A DNA stretch of 64,000 nt. It comes from Meandrina meandrites. Lineage: Eukaryota; Cnidaria; Anthozoa; Scleractinia; Meandrinidae. The notes beneath the pieces are model-generated. The model had not been told where the DNA came from, did not search any database, and saw nothing but the letters and a program-made list of their open reading frames with translations. The stretch spans positions 36,607,751 through 36,671,750 of the forward strand of contig OY855903.1 in assembly GCA_963693305.1 (NCBI GenBank). The letters are read 5' to 3'. The position numbers and the translations under genes are program-made. Position 1 is the stretch's first letter, and every line of letters begins with the position of its first letter. Positions 9,460 through 20,500 of this stretch are shown piece by piece.

Positions 9460-10970
9460 AGCAAAAACTGCACGATCAGCGCGGTCTAAATGGTTGGCAC
9501 GTTACATGCTGTAGGCAAAACCTTGTTAGGCTACTAGTACTTACTTGGTTAGTTTTTAGTTAGGTTATCTTACTACTTATTTGATAATCAAACATGCATT
9601 AAAAGTAAGGAGGTTCATTTTTAAAGGAAAAATAATACAGTTGTGTCCTGATTTTTAGGCACGAGTTTTTTCTTCTGAATTGCTACAATACTGCACTTTT
9701 TCCCCATAATTTTCTAGAACTACATTTTGTTTCCCTTGGAGCTTCAAAAAAATCCGATTCTACTATTTTCGGGGCCGTAACTAGCAAGAGGCAAGACAAG
9801 GCACTTGCCTCGTCTAGATTTTAGTCTAAATAACCCAAATTTAAAATAAAATATGTTTTGTTAAGAACTGAAAATAATTCCAAGTTGAACACGATTTATT
9901 TCTCTCAAGAAATACCTTAAGAAAAATCTTGAATAAAGAGTTTCAGGGCTTCTAAATTTTAAAATTTCTAAAGGGTGTGCACCCAGCAAGATTTTGTCTG
10001 GTTAAGGCCCTGCTATTTTAACGGCTTATTGTTCTCAATGTTTTTAACTGTAGTAGTCTGGTGTTCACGGTAAATGCAAAACAAGTTAGTACTGTCTTGT
10101 GATCATAATAGATTATTTTTTGACTTGACAAGTGCTGACAAATTTTTCAGAGTCGTTGCGTGACAAGCCGAACATATACCATCGTATCGGATTTCAATTT
10201 TGCATTCGCTTTGCATGGCCGCTGGCTCGCTTGTAAATCCTTTTTTTGGTTTGCTTATTTTCCTGACATAAAACTTCGCCTTATTGATCGAATAATTTGA
10301 GACAGTTTTGGTAAGTTAGGTTGAAAGACAAGCTACGAAAAAGAAACTTGAAATAATGTAGACAGCTGTGGCATTCACTTTCAAAGCAATTTGGCATCGA
10401 ACAAGGTAAACAACGCGAGTCTATTTTTACCTACACCATTTAAATGATAGACTCTTTTTGCACATTCTCAAAATAGAAACGCTTGAAGCCTTTCAAACGA
10501 TTCACACGCAAACGCTCCAAACCATACGCACTATCCGCGCGTTGTAAATGAAAAGTTGTCTTTTCGCAAGTGAACACCAAAAATTCAATACATGTAATGC
10601 TGGATTTTGCATCTTCGTACAAACAAGTTGAAAATGGGGGAATATAATGTCCAGCTTATGTGCACTTTGAAAAGGTAGGTATTGGGATGAAATTGTCATT
10701 TACATCAGTTATTTTCCTATTTCTTTCCAACTCATGCTATCGGAAATTGAACATTTTAATGTGATGCAATTTTATTATTTCTTTGTTAGTCGGCAACTTG
10801 AATTATTTTTAATCTAGTTATTTGTAAGTGAGATGCACATAGATTAAAGTTTTTATTGCTGTTTTCAAACGTTTCATTCTCTCAGTGGATTTCATATTCT
10901 ATGAGGTTTTCTAGCATTACACTTTTTATAACTGTGGTGGCAGGCAATAGCGTGCGCTAAGCCTGATACA
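9460..10970. other. No gene seen
   Basis: About 1.5 kb of AT-rich sequence. Two overlapping minus-strand open frames (10440-10699) show no known motif. A segment near 9775-9830 (around GCACTTGCCTCGTCTAG) looks repeat-like but its ends cannot be set. Confidence 0.45.
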
Positions 10971-10976
10971 ATCGTG

Positions 10977-11153
10977 TATTCGTTCCTCATTGCTGGTCAC
11001 ACGAAGTTTGCCTCTGATCGCTGCTTTGGCATGATCAAGAAGTCCTACAAAGTGACATACGTGTCGTCACTGTACGAACTGGCGCGCAACAAAAGAGCAC
11101 GCGGGTTCAGCCACTTGCCTTATATGAATACTTTACGACAAACATTTGATTAA
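10977..11153 (+). pseudogene. Fragment of a repeated transposase-like gene (GHTKF motif)
   Basis: One frame reads YSFLIAGHTKFASDRCFGM, then IKKSYKVTYVSSLYELAR, ending at a TAA at 11151. 'F-L-x-x-GHTKF-x-x-D-x-x-FG' is a motif I associate with repeated, uncharacterised transposase-like genes in cnidarians and other invertebrates (recollection). Only about 58 codons are present, with no flanking coding sequence in the same frame. Confidence 0.45.
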
Positions 11154-11340
11154 AATCAAACAAACAATCTTCAAGTAAGTGGCCTTGTCACCCTCGTCCG
11201 GTTGTCGGCTACTAAAGGCCTATTTACACGCCTATTTAAAAACATTCGCTTCACTTATATGGGCTTCGCATGGTGCAAGCGAAAAATTCGGGTATTCTAC
11301 TAAGTTTGTAATGATTTTTTTCTCGTTCATTTTCATATAG

Positions 11341-11460
11341 ATGATGGAATGTGTAGAAGATTCAGTCGCCGCTATGGAGGACAACTTCGCAAAGACATTG
11401 AAAAGAATCGAGCAGCAATTGGAGTCTCTGGAGATGCTAGCATCTACTAACTACAGTGTG
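11341..11460 (+). CDS. Possible short exon with a coiled-coil
   Basis: A 40-codon open segment is bounded by an acceptor-like TTTTCATATAG (to 11340) and a good donor GTGAGT at 11461. It encodes MMECVEDSVAAMEDNF followed by KTLKRIEQQLESLEML, which has heptad-like leucines. No neighbouring exon was found, so it could be part of a real gene or of the GHTKF relic just upstream. Confidence 0.3.
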
Positions 11461-11714
11461 GTGAGTTAAGTCACAAAATAAAAATGTAAATAATCCGCTC
11501 CGGTACTGGTGTGTAAAAAAATATCGTTCAGGTGTCGCTTTAATCCATGATTGCAAGCAACGACGACTTTAACTTTGCTTTACATTACTTACATTTGTAC
11601 AGAAAAAAATATCCATGTATTTTTCAACCAAATAGTCTCAGTGAGGCATCAGTTTTATTTTTGATTGTGAAGTTACTCGCTTTTCGCACTTAAATTTTTT
11701 TGTCTCGATTAAAA

Positions 11715-12089
11715 TCATTTGATGAATTCCTCAACTGCAATGGGCTCCATATCTCTGCTGTATTTAAGAGCTGGTAAATTTCTAGGTGGTTTTGCCTTTC
11801 CTAATAAGCTATCAACAAGTTTATCGGCACTATTTTCTCCACTTATTTTCATCGAACCAAACAAGGATTTGATGCACACTTGTCTTAGCCCAACTGTATT
11901 TTCTATATTCCTGCACGTGAAAAAATTCGATCGGCTTAAAAGGAGGGTTTCTTTGCGCGAGAGGTCACTGAAGCCAAGCCACTCGATGTAATCCAATATG
12001 GCGACGCTGCAAGTCGATGCCCACCTTTCTGAGCCCACCTTCCCACAACGCTGTGCGATCCAACAGGAAGTCCAGAACTCCTGATACAT
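11715..12089 (-). CDS. Unrecognised open frame of 124 codons
   Basis: The C-terminal half (LGFSDLSRKETLLLSRSNFF and the later KLVDSLLGKAKPPRNLPAL) has balanced composition and looks like coding text, but I do not recognise a family. It could be an exon or a relic. Its 3' side is followed by spacer and no splice site decides its limits. Confidence 0.25.
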   Translation of the reverse strand: MYQEFWTSCWIAQRCGKVGSERWASTCSVAILDYIEWLGFSDLSRKETLLLSRSNFFTCRNIENTVGLRQVCIKSLFGSMKISGENSADKLVDSLLGKAKPPRNLPALKYSRDMEPIAVEEFIK

Positions 12090-12289
12090 ATCTTAAAAGA
12101 ATTGGTGAGACAATAGACTGTGTGTTTTATTAGGTATGAAGTCTTTCATGAATTATATTATTAATTGAACATAGGTCCTTGTAAGAAATTTCCCTGGATG
12201 TTTACTGATTGCATTGCTTTTGGAATGTACTCCGCAATGTAATCACAGTTAAAAATTACTTCCCTGCCCTTTAATTGTTTTAAAACAGT

Positions 12290-12610
12290 CTTTACTGACC
12301 CTTTAAGATACACATCACTTTTCACATCACTTAATGAATCCTTAGTACATCACTTTTTCAACTTTAAGGATAAAAGATATCTTTCCATTACATTTAAGTC
12401 ACATTTAAGGTCCTAAAGCATCTTTAAGATTTCATTTAATTCGTTTAATTTATCGCTTTAAGTATCTTAAAACAGTCTTTAGTGCATCTTAAGTACGTGT
12501 CTTAAAAGACACTTAAATGGTTCATTAAGTGCTTTAAGTGATCCACTTAAAGATTAACTAAAGGAATATTTAAGAAGTTTAACACAAACTTAAAGGTACA
12601 GGAAATAATT
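12290..12610. repeat. CTTAAA/TTTAAG-rich repeat tract
   Basis: About 320 bases are packed with short CTTAA, TTTAAG and ACTTAAAG words in both orientations, with no clean unit. A similar word-rich tract lies at 47.32-47.80 kb, which suggests the two belong to one AT-rich repeat family. Confidence 0.5.
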
Positions 12611-12644
12611 CTTTACTCTATCTGTTTGTTTGACTGCTCCATTG

Positions 12645-12977
12645 TCACTTTGTTCTTGAATGTTTGCGTTTGATCGAAGCACTCGTCCAAGAATTGCATG
12701 GCTCAAGTTTGCTGTTGTTTACAATTTGTGCAATCGTTAAATTTGATGGTGAATCAAAGAGAATCTTATGAAGAGCTCTGACATCTTCCAAGGCATAATG
12801 TGCATCAAACTTCTCTTGGAATAGGGTCTTGAACACTGCGGAGAGGTTTTGTTTACAACTTTTCCCGTCAATTTGATAGGACATGTTTCTAGCCTTTATT
12901 AGTGAATGAATTAGATGAAGGTTATCAGCGAAGAGATTCCGTGACGAGAGTTCACGTTGGGGCCAGCCCACCCCCAA
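12645..12977 (-). pseudogene. DEDDh-type 3'-5' exonuclease C-terminal fragment
   Basis: Minus-strand coding includes NLFADNLHLIHSLIKAR, then KQNLSAVFKTLF, and FDAHYALEDVRALHKILF. The H-x-A-L-x-D-V-x-A-L pattern is the last catalytic motif (His and Asp) of DEDDh exonucleases. The earlier DE and D motifs are not in the window. The first codons (from 12977) look like read-through. The fragment may be the exonuclease part of the same family as the Mutator-like fragment at the left edge. Confidence 0.45.
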
Positions 12978-13002
12978 AAACGATCACTTGGGAAAAATTC
13001 AA

Positions 13003-13351
13003 GATGGCGGACAATGTTTTCGCAAGGAATCCTCCTTCGCGGGGTATTGACCAATTTCCACAGAGAAATCATCACGACTATCTTTCTCAAACGGACGATC
13101 CTGCAATGATGTGTTCTATAAGTAAATTTTTTTATGAGGCCGAAGCCGTATTAGGACTTTTGGACGACAAGTTCCGTGATCAGTCGAGGAACAGAGAGGT
13201 ACAACAGCTGATTGGTACCAAATCAATGGTTATAAATGCATTGAAGAAGATTCATGTGGAAATAATCTGGAGACTTTGCAGTACACCTTTTTTGGCGAAT
13301 TTACACTTGACCTTCCCCAGGAGGTATTTCGTGTTATTCTTAACCATATAA
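13003..13351 (+). CDS. Unrecognised open frame starting AAGATGGCGG
   Basis: An ATG at 13003 sits in a good Kozak-like context. It opens a frame with PPSRGIDQFPQRNHHDYL and KFFYEAEAVLGLLDDKF before a less convincing C-terminus (after about 13262). It may be a first exon that ends near 13260. No family is recognised. Confidence 0.25.
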
Positions 13352-13379
13352 TTCAACGAAACAGCTATGGACAAGAATA

Positions 13380-13384
13380 AAAAG

Positions 13385-13415
<31 letters not shown>

Positions 13416-14230
13416 ATTCTAGCTTTCTGATTGGTTCACTAGATCTCGGTTATCAGCCATTATACCTACGTTTGACCTTATATGGGAAATGAGTGTGGCA
13501 AGTACCGCTCAGTTTAAAAATTTTCCTGCGGGAAGCGAAAGTTCCATCAGAAAAATGGCAAATTTGGCGAGGTTTATAAGCTTATACAAGAAATAATCGA
13601 CAGTGCCTTACCACAAAATGCCATAGTTGACTCAACTACGTAAAACTGAAAGGATTGATGCGAAATGTTTAATTAAAAATACTTGTAAATGTACAACAAG
13701 AGTGACTAAACGAAGAAGAAAAGCAGAAAATAATTAACGGGAAGACCAGAAAACTGACACAATTTCATTCAGTGTTAGACGTAAATGTGGCTCAGCACTT
13801 CAGTTAAGTTTGTTACCTTTCAATCTTGATCTTGTCCTTTTATACTTCAATAAACTTCATCGAATCTGAGTGCAATTTCGTTTCAGCATATGTAGTAGTC
13901 TTGATGACAGCCGTGGAGCCGTAAACAAGTACAATATGTAAACACTTGCTTCGCTTGTCTTCCACAAGGTGTATAATTTCCAGAAAAGCTATTGCTTCGG
14001 ATCTTCCCGTAAACCTTAATTGTTGTCACAATTTTCCAGGATGAAAAGATGATTTACGAGGAGATTTTCCGAGGAAAATCTTCGGAAGAAAACTCTCTCG
14101 CTCGCTTTCCTTGCGTTTCATTCAACTGAAAAAGTGAACACCGCGCCACAAATTTTCCCGCCTCCTCATACTATCACTTTGTTTACATCAAAATGAAATG
14201 TCCAGTTGATTTATACTAAAGAAGAATTTA
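13380..14230. other. Repeat-like spacer, no gene
   Basis: This stretch has no convincing coding frame. The piece around 13400-13480 (CTCAACCTCGGATAATGC, GATTGGTTCACTAG) looks like part of a dispersed repeat, but no end could be fixed. Confidence 0.35.
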
Positions 14231-14234
14231 ATAA

Positions 14235-14349
14235 AACAATTATTCCATTCGCCCTTGTTGGATACGAGTGGTTATAGCCAACTCAGCGCTTCGCGCCTCG
14301 TTGGCTATTTACCACCTCGCATCCAACGCGGGCTCATGGAATAATTGTT
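14235..14349. mobile_element. 115-bp foldback element
   Basis: The outer arms AACAATTATTCCAT (14235-14248) and ATGGAATAATTGTT (14336-14349) are perfect inverted repeats. The complementarity continues inward with small mismatches to GCCAAC (near 14277) and GTTGGC (near 14300). The loop is CTCAGCGCTTCGCGCCTC-like. The whole element folds back on itself, as small MITEs do. Confidence 0.75.
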
Positions 14350-14644
14350 AAAGAGATGCTGTAATTGATGTTCAATTTACACAGTTAAGAAAAGCTTTGT
14401 TTGTCTTTGATAAATGAACTTGGAGGGTGAGTTGATAATCAAAGAAGAACTGCTGAAAAAGAAAATTTCTTCTGGAGAGGAGACGTCAGCTGAGAGATGT
14501 GAAGTTGTCATAACAGAATCAAAGCCGATGAGATTAAAATATCTTAAGAACTCAGAAGTTCTGTCTGTGAGGTTTCAGTATGGCTACTGGAATGAAAATG
14601 GAGTACCTCAACATTAACCAAAGTTGTACTGTTTCATTTCATGG

Positions 14645-15175
14645 AGGATCAGATTATCACAACATAGCTCTTGTGATACATTGTTGTAGCAAGTCCCAAA
14701 TGCAAACAAAGGGGAAACAAGGAAATAATGTATCAGTATCCAGTTGCGATTTAGGTTTTCGTGTTAATCATTGTGGATGTCCCAGGGCCGGGTTGTTCAA
14801 AGTGTGAATAAGCGGGAATAAGTTAATCAAGTATGAGACTGAATTTTTATTTCAGTTTTTTTTAACTTTTTGTAGTGGCCTATATACAGTAAAAAGTTGT
14901 GGAATTTCTCTGTTCCTCGATTGACCCACATATTTTTCCTCCAAGATTCCTACTGCGCTAATAGGCTTCTGAACAGCCCAGCCCAGGAGACTAACAAAAG
15001 TCAGATAAACATTTCAACAGATTTTATTTTCCAAATATTATAACATTTAAATTGTAATGTTTAATTTTATGGGATATCAGATTATGACAATATGGCTCTT
15101 GTGGTACATTGTCGTAGCAAATCCCAATTCAAACGGGGATTGGTATCCAATTGTAGTTCTGGTTGATTGTAATAT
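14645..15175 (+). repeat. Diverged direct repeat pair
   Basis: Bases about 14647-14705 and 15069-15125 match closely with scattered changes: both contain AGATTAT-AC-A-AT-GCTCTTGTG-TACATTG and end GTAGCAA-TCCCAA. The copies lie about 420 bp apart. They are probably two remnants of one repeat, and neither codes. Confidence 0.5.
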
Positions 15176-16095
15176 TGACGAATATAACGGATATCGATCT
15201 TATGATAAAGGGGTTAAGACTGGCCTGGATCCCAAGACTGCTTAACCCTGACAGTCGCAATTGGAAATCAGTACCAAATCATTTTTTCAAAAAACTTGGA
15301 TTAAATTTTTTTCTAAGGTGTAATTACCACCTAAAATACTTAGATCCTAAATTACCAACATTTTACAAAGACATTATATCTTTTTTTTTGGAACTAAAGT
15401 CTCAGTACAACTACCAACAAGGACAGGAAATGATACTTTTTAACAACAAAGCTATTCTTATAGGAGGAAAACCCTTCTTTCTTCGAGAATGGTTCTCTGA
15501 AGGAATCATATCTATTCAGGACCTTTTAAATGAAAACGGACAGCTAATCTCTTTTCAACAGTTCCAAAGCAAATATAACTGTAAAACCATTTTTTGAACT
15601 TTTATCAAGTTTTAAATGCCATTCCTAAAACACTTCTAACTAGGGCATGTAATTTTGGAAAATTTCCAAAAGAAAGTTATTTGGGAAATCAATCCAAGAT
15701 CCAATTAGCTGAAAAAATCAAAATTGACTTAGAGAAAGCAAAGGCAAAAGATTTCTACTGGCTACTAAACAACAAGGTAAATCACTCTTTTCCTACTGGT
15801 CCAACGAAATGGAGCAAAAATTTGAATTTAAACTCCACTGAGTGAGAGCACTTTTTCAAGTTGACAAAAAGAGTTTGTAAAGAAAATAAATTGAAAGAAT
15901 TCCACTACAAGTTCTTACATAGAATTATAGTCACTAAGAAAGAACTACACCGTTTTGGTATCAAAGAAGACGGGGATTGTTTATACTGTGGAAATGAAGA
16001 CGCCATTGAGCATACTTTCATTCACTGCCAATTTTCAAAAGCTTTTCAAAGGAGAGTTATTCAATGGTTTAATAGCGTTAACTACACTAATTACC

Positions 16096-16111
16096 ATCCA
16101 TCTGTTAAAGA
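16096..16111 (+). repeat. Left target-site duplication of the inner LINE
   Basis: ATCCATCTGTTAAAGA occurs here and again, identically, at 21714-21729 just after the poly(A) tail. A perfect 16-bp direct repeat flanking a poly(A) element is the mark of target-primed reverse transcription. Confidence 0.92.
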
Positions 16112-16211
16112 CTGGGACTCATCAGACTGAGACTGGGCCAGACACCAAGCGATGTAGACGTGTGTTCCGGAGCTCCGACTAAGGACCGACTTTTTTAAGC
16201 CAGAAAGCTTT

Positions 16212-17141
16212 ATGGAAGACCAGACTTCAGGTACGAAACGAATTTTTGGTAACCAGTCCTTATCAACAAGCTCAACCGAGTCTCCGACCAGCAAAAAACC
16301 GAAAGACAACACGTGCGAGGTAAGCGACTTAGACGAGAGCGACGAGGTCTTTGTAGAACTCAAGATGACGGAGAAATTGGCACAAAAAATGGAACAAATC
16401 TTCGAAAAGCTTAACAAATTGGACACTATCGAAGAGAAGATCAACAAGTTAGATAATATTGAGAGCAAAATTGAAAACTTCGGCAGAAAGTTAACCGAGA
16501 TTGAAAAATCTGTAGCGTCTCAAAGGTGTGAACTAGACGCTTCAAAAGAAAAGCAAGTTAAGATGCAACGCTCTCTTAACGAGTTGAAAGAGAATGTCAG
16601 CTTCAATGACGAAAGGGTCGACAAGCTAGAAGTAAAATCAGTGGAGCTCGAGCAAGCCCTTGCTATAGCGAAAGAAGATCTAGAAAGAAGAAGCCTATAC
16701 CTAGAGGCATATAGCAGGCGGGAGAATCTGAAGTTTGCAGGCATTCCTGAAAGTGAAGAACCAGAGCAAAAGCAAACGAAAGAAGTCTTAATGGAATTTT
16801 TGAAAGCAAAACTCGGCATTGAGCAACCTGAGGATATAGAATTTCAACGAATCCATCGCATTGGCAAAGTTGCAGAACCTGCAGAGCGACCTCGAATGAT
16901 CATTGCTCGTTTCCTGAGATACACCGACCGTGAGTACGTGAAAAGGCAAGCCTTCAAATTAAAAGGTACTGATTTCACTATCTATGATGACATTCCGAAA
17001 GAGTTAGCGAAAGAGAGGAAGAAACTTATGCCGTTACTTCATCAAGCGAAAAGGCAGGTAAGAAAGCTGTCTTTAGTAAAGCGGAGCCGGACAAATTGTA
17101 TGTTGACGGTAAACTCATTACAGTCTGATCATTTATATTAG
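16212..17141 (+). CDS. LINE ORF1p (RNA-binding), frameshifted near the C-terminus
   Basis: The 309-codon frame has a charged N-terminus and a long coiled coil (about residues 50-170, repeated LDxIExKINKL-type heptads) for trimer formation. An L1 ORF1-type RRM/CTD follows: RRENLKFAGIPES, IEFQRIHRIGKV, PRMIIARFLRYTDREYV and the start of the CTD, IYDDIPKELAKER. This protein class coats the element's RNA and has nucleic-acid chaperone activity. At about 17056 the conserved text moves to another frame, where DKLYVDGKLITV and a TGA follow; in the annotated frame the end reads instead as unrelated residues. A single-base indel therefore probably replaced about the last 25 residues. ATG 16212 is chosen as the first in frame. 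Confidence 0.82.
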   Translation: MEDQTSGTKRIFGNQSLSTSSTESPTSKKPKDNTCEVSDLDESDEVFVELKMTEKLAQKMEQIFEKLNKLDTIEEKINKLDNIESKIENFGRKLTEIEKSVASQRCELDASKEKQVKMQRSLNELKENVSFNDERVDKLEVKSVELEQALAIAKEDLERRSLYLEAYSRRENLKFAGIPESEEPEQKQTKEVLMEFLKAKLGIEQPEDIEFQRIHRIGKVAEPAERPRMIIARFLRYTDREYVKRQAFKLKGTDFTIYDDIPKELAKERKKLMPLLHQAKRQVRKLSLVKRSRTNCMLTVNSLQSDHLY

Positions 17142-17540
17142 TTTATTCAAATAATGTTAGCACAAATTAGTTTTTCACAAAGGTCCCAAATAGGAGCTCA
17201 TAGAAACCCTGCTCAAGTCCTCGAGGCCGCATTATAGGAAACTTTCTGGCGACCTTTTAACTTTTCTTTTATATGTTTCTCTTTTCTTATTTATGTATAT
17301 TTTTGTGTTTAGTTTTTAAGTGTTTATTTACGTGTGCTCTGGAAATTATTCACAGTTTTTGCCACTCAACATACCTAATTAATCTACTTTCAGTAAAAAT
17401 TCCCATTGGCCCAGATTCACCGTATTTTTCGCACCTAAGTTTTGTCCTTTTGATTAGCCAACATTTTCCAATTGCCAAGATAATATTAACATTATTCAAA
17501 TGTCTTTCCCTGTGGCCTTTTTTTCACTTGCTCTCTAATT

Positions 17541-20500
17541 ATGGTGTGCATAAACGTTGATTTCAAACTTTTATCACTTAATGCTCGAGGGATTCGATCT
17601 TTTGAGAAACGGAAAGCTTTATTCAACTGGCTCTCGAAATCGCGAGCGGACATATGTTTTTTACAGGAAACCTATAGCTCTCCAGAAGTTGAACAAATTT
17701 GGAAGAAACAATGGAAGGGGGATATTTTCTTTTCCCATGGAAGCTGCCATAGTAGGGGAACAATGATCCTTGTAAAAGATCATCTTGACTTTAAGTTAGT
17801 CTCCACCAAGGTTGATCCTTTAGGTCGTTATATTTTAATCAAAGCTCAAATTCAAGATTCGCCATTCATTCTTCTTAACATCTACGCCCCTAATAAATCA
17901 GCAGATCAGTGCGTGTTCTTCAACAAATTATCGGATCTTTTAAACGATATAGACACAGAATTTGCAAACTCTCTTATTGTTGGAGGCGATTTCAATATTA
18001 TATTTGATCAAGATCTTGATGGGCATGGGGGCACAAAAAAACGGAAGGAATCAGTTAAATGTGTGGAAGATATTATGATTGAAAATGATCTAGTAGACAT
18101 CTGGCGTGTTCGCCATCCCCACGAATCGCGATTTACTTGGCGTCAGAAATCACCACCAATTCAACGACGCCTAGATTTCTGGCTCATTAGTAACGACTTA
18201 CAGGAAGAGATTGACTCGCCAGACATAACAACAGCAATTCGTTCCGATCATTCTGCAATAACGCTATCGATTAACGGTCTCGATGAAGGCGAGAGGGGTC
18301 CAGGCTTTTGGAAATTTAACGCCACGCTAGTAGATGACCAAGAATACTGCGACTCTCTGCATAATGAATATAAAAATTGGCTTGAAGAATTCGAAGCGGT
18401 TAAGGATAAACGAGTTTTATGGGATTTAATTAAGTATAAAATAAGACAATATACAATAACTTATAGTAAAGCAAAAGCTCACAAGAAGAGAGAGAAGCTC
18501 AACCTTTTGGAAGAAAGTTTAAAAACCTGTACAGAAAAATGTGATCAGGACCCTTCAGAAAAAAATTTGGAAGAACTCGAAGTTCTTCAAGCGGAATATG
18601 ATCGCATTTACGACTACATTACACAAGGCGCGATTATCCGCTCACGTGCAAATTGGTACGAACTCGGTGAAAAAAACAACAAATACTTCCTTAATTTAGA
18701 GAGATCAAACAAGAAAAAATGTAGTGTTCGCAAAATTTTCACCTCTGAAGGGAAAATAACAAATAATCCTAAAAAAATTATGAAGGAGCTGGAGTCCTTC
18801 TACACGGATCTTTATGACGGCAACAGGGGCGGCCCATTGGATTCATCAGCTTCCACTTTCCTGGATAATTCTATTGAATTCCCAATATTGACAGAAGAAT
18901 TAAAGGAAAACTGCGAAGGAAAGCTGGGCTACAACGAATGTTTTAATGTTTTGAGCACTTTCCCTAAAAACAAAACACCGGGTAATGACGGTTTGTCGAT
19001 CGAATTCTACCAGGCCTTTTGGCCTTTAGTTGGAACATTACTTGTTGATAGCCTCAACTATGCTTTTGAATTCGGTGAACTCTCAAATACCCAGAAGCAA
19101 GCTATTATTACTTTAATAGAGAAGAAGGGTAAGGATAAACGACTTGTCAAAAATTGGCGACCCATTTCCTTGATAAACGTTGACGCTAAGATAGCTTCTA
19201 AAGTTTTAGCCAAGCGTATGGAAAAAGTCTTGCCCACTATAATTCATCCCGATCAAAACGCGTTTGTCGAAGGCAGATCGATTTTTGACGCGGTTAGAAC
19301 AATAAACGATTTAGTAGAATATACCAAACAGAAAGGTGTATCAGGAATTTTAGTCGCAATTGATTTCGAAAAGGCGTTTGACACACTCAATTTTAATTTT
19401 CTAATTAGAACACTGCATAAGTTTAATTTCGGTCCTTCATTCATTCAATGGATACGAGTACTTTATAGCAATGTTTCAAGCTGCGTACTAAACAACGGAT
19501 TTTCAACGGGTCCATTCCCTTTGAAAAGAGGAGTTAGGCAGGGCGACCCGCTCTCACCTTATCTTTTTATAATCGCTCTCGAAACTCTGGCTATCAAAAT
19601 TAGAAGTGACGACTCGATTAAAGGTTTTAAAATTGGCGGCGAGATTACTAAATTATCTCTTTTTGCGGATGACATGACCTGTTTCCTACGTGACAAAGCC
19701 TCCTACGCCTCCCTCTTTGGTATACTTGAGACTTTTGGACTGTGCTCTGGATTATGTGTAAATCATGAAAAAACTGAGATTCTAGCCCTTGGGAACATCT
19801 CCCTTCAGGAAAGGGAATTCGCTCAGCACAACCTTTGCCAAGCTATCAAAATACTAGGTGTCTTCTTTGGGTATGATGAAAAACAAATAAACGAACTAAA
19901 TTTTCGGCAAACCCTTAAATCAATTAAAAAATCACTTCATATGTGGAAATGGAGGAATTTATCTATTCTGGGCAAGATTCAAATTGTAAAAACTTTTGCC
20001 ATTCCAAAGCTTTTGTTTAAAGCGTCAGTTATCTCAATACCAAACGCTCTCGTTAAGGAAGCCAACTCGATTATCTATAATTTTATATGGAATGGGAAAG
20101 ACAAAGTAAAGCGCTGTGCGCTCATTTCGGATATCGAAAATGGTGGATTGAAAATGCTTGATATAGAGTCAATGATCACTGCCCAACGTGTAATTTGTTT
20201 AAAAAAATTCCTGGACGTTTACCCGAGTACTTGGAAACGGTTTTTAAATAATTATATTTCACCTTTTGGGGGGAGCTTTCTTCTCCACTGCAATTTTCAT
20301 ACTGCAAAACTTAAAGATACACACCTACCGAAATACTACAAGGAATGCCTTGACGCATGGTCAACTCTTAATGGTAGCGCACCTGCCACATATCATGACA
20401 TTATGAATGAAATAATTTGGAACAACAAGTTAATATGCATCAAAAATATGTCAGTCTATAGGAATGACTTAATAAGGGTCGGTATTCTTAAAGTTGGGGA

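Noticed and set aside
16091..16819. Minus-strand Ser/Leu-rich frames opposite LINE ORF1
   Set aside because: They mirror the coiled-coil codons of ORF1 and show no independent motif.
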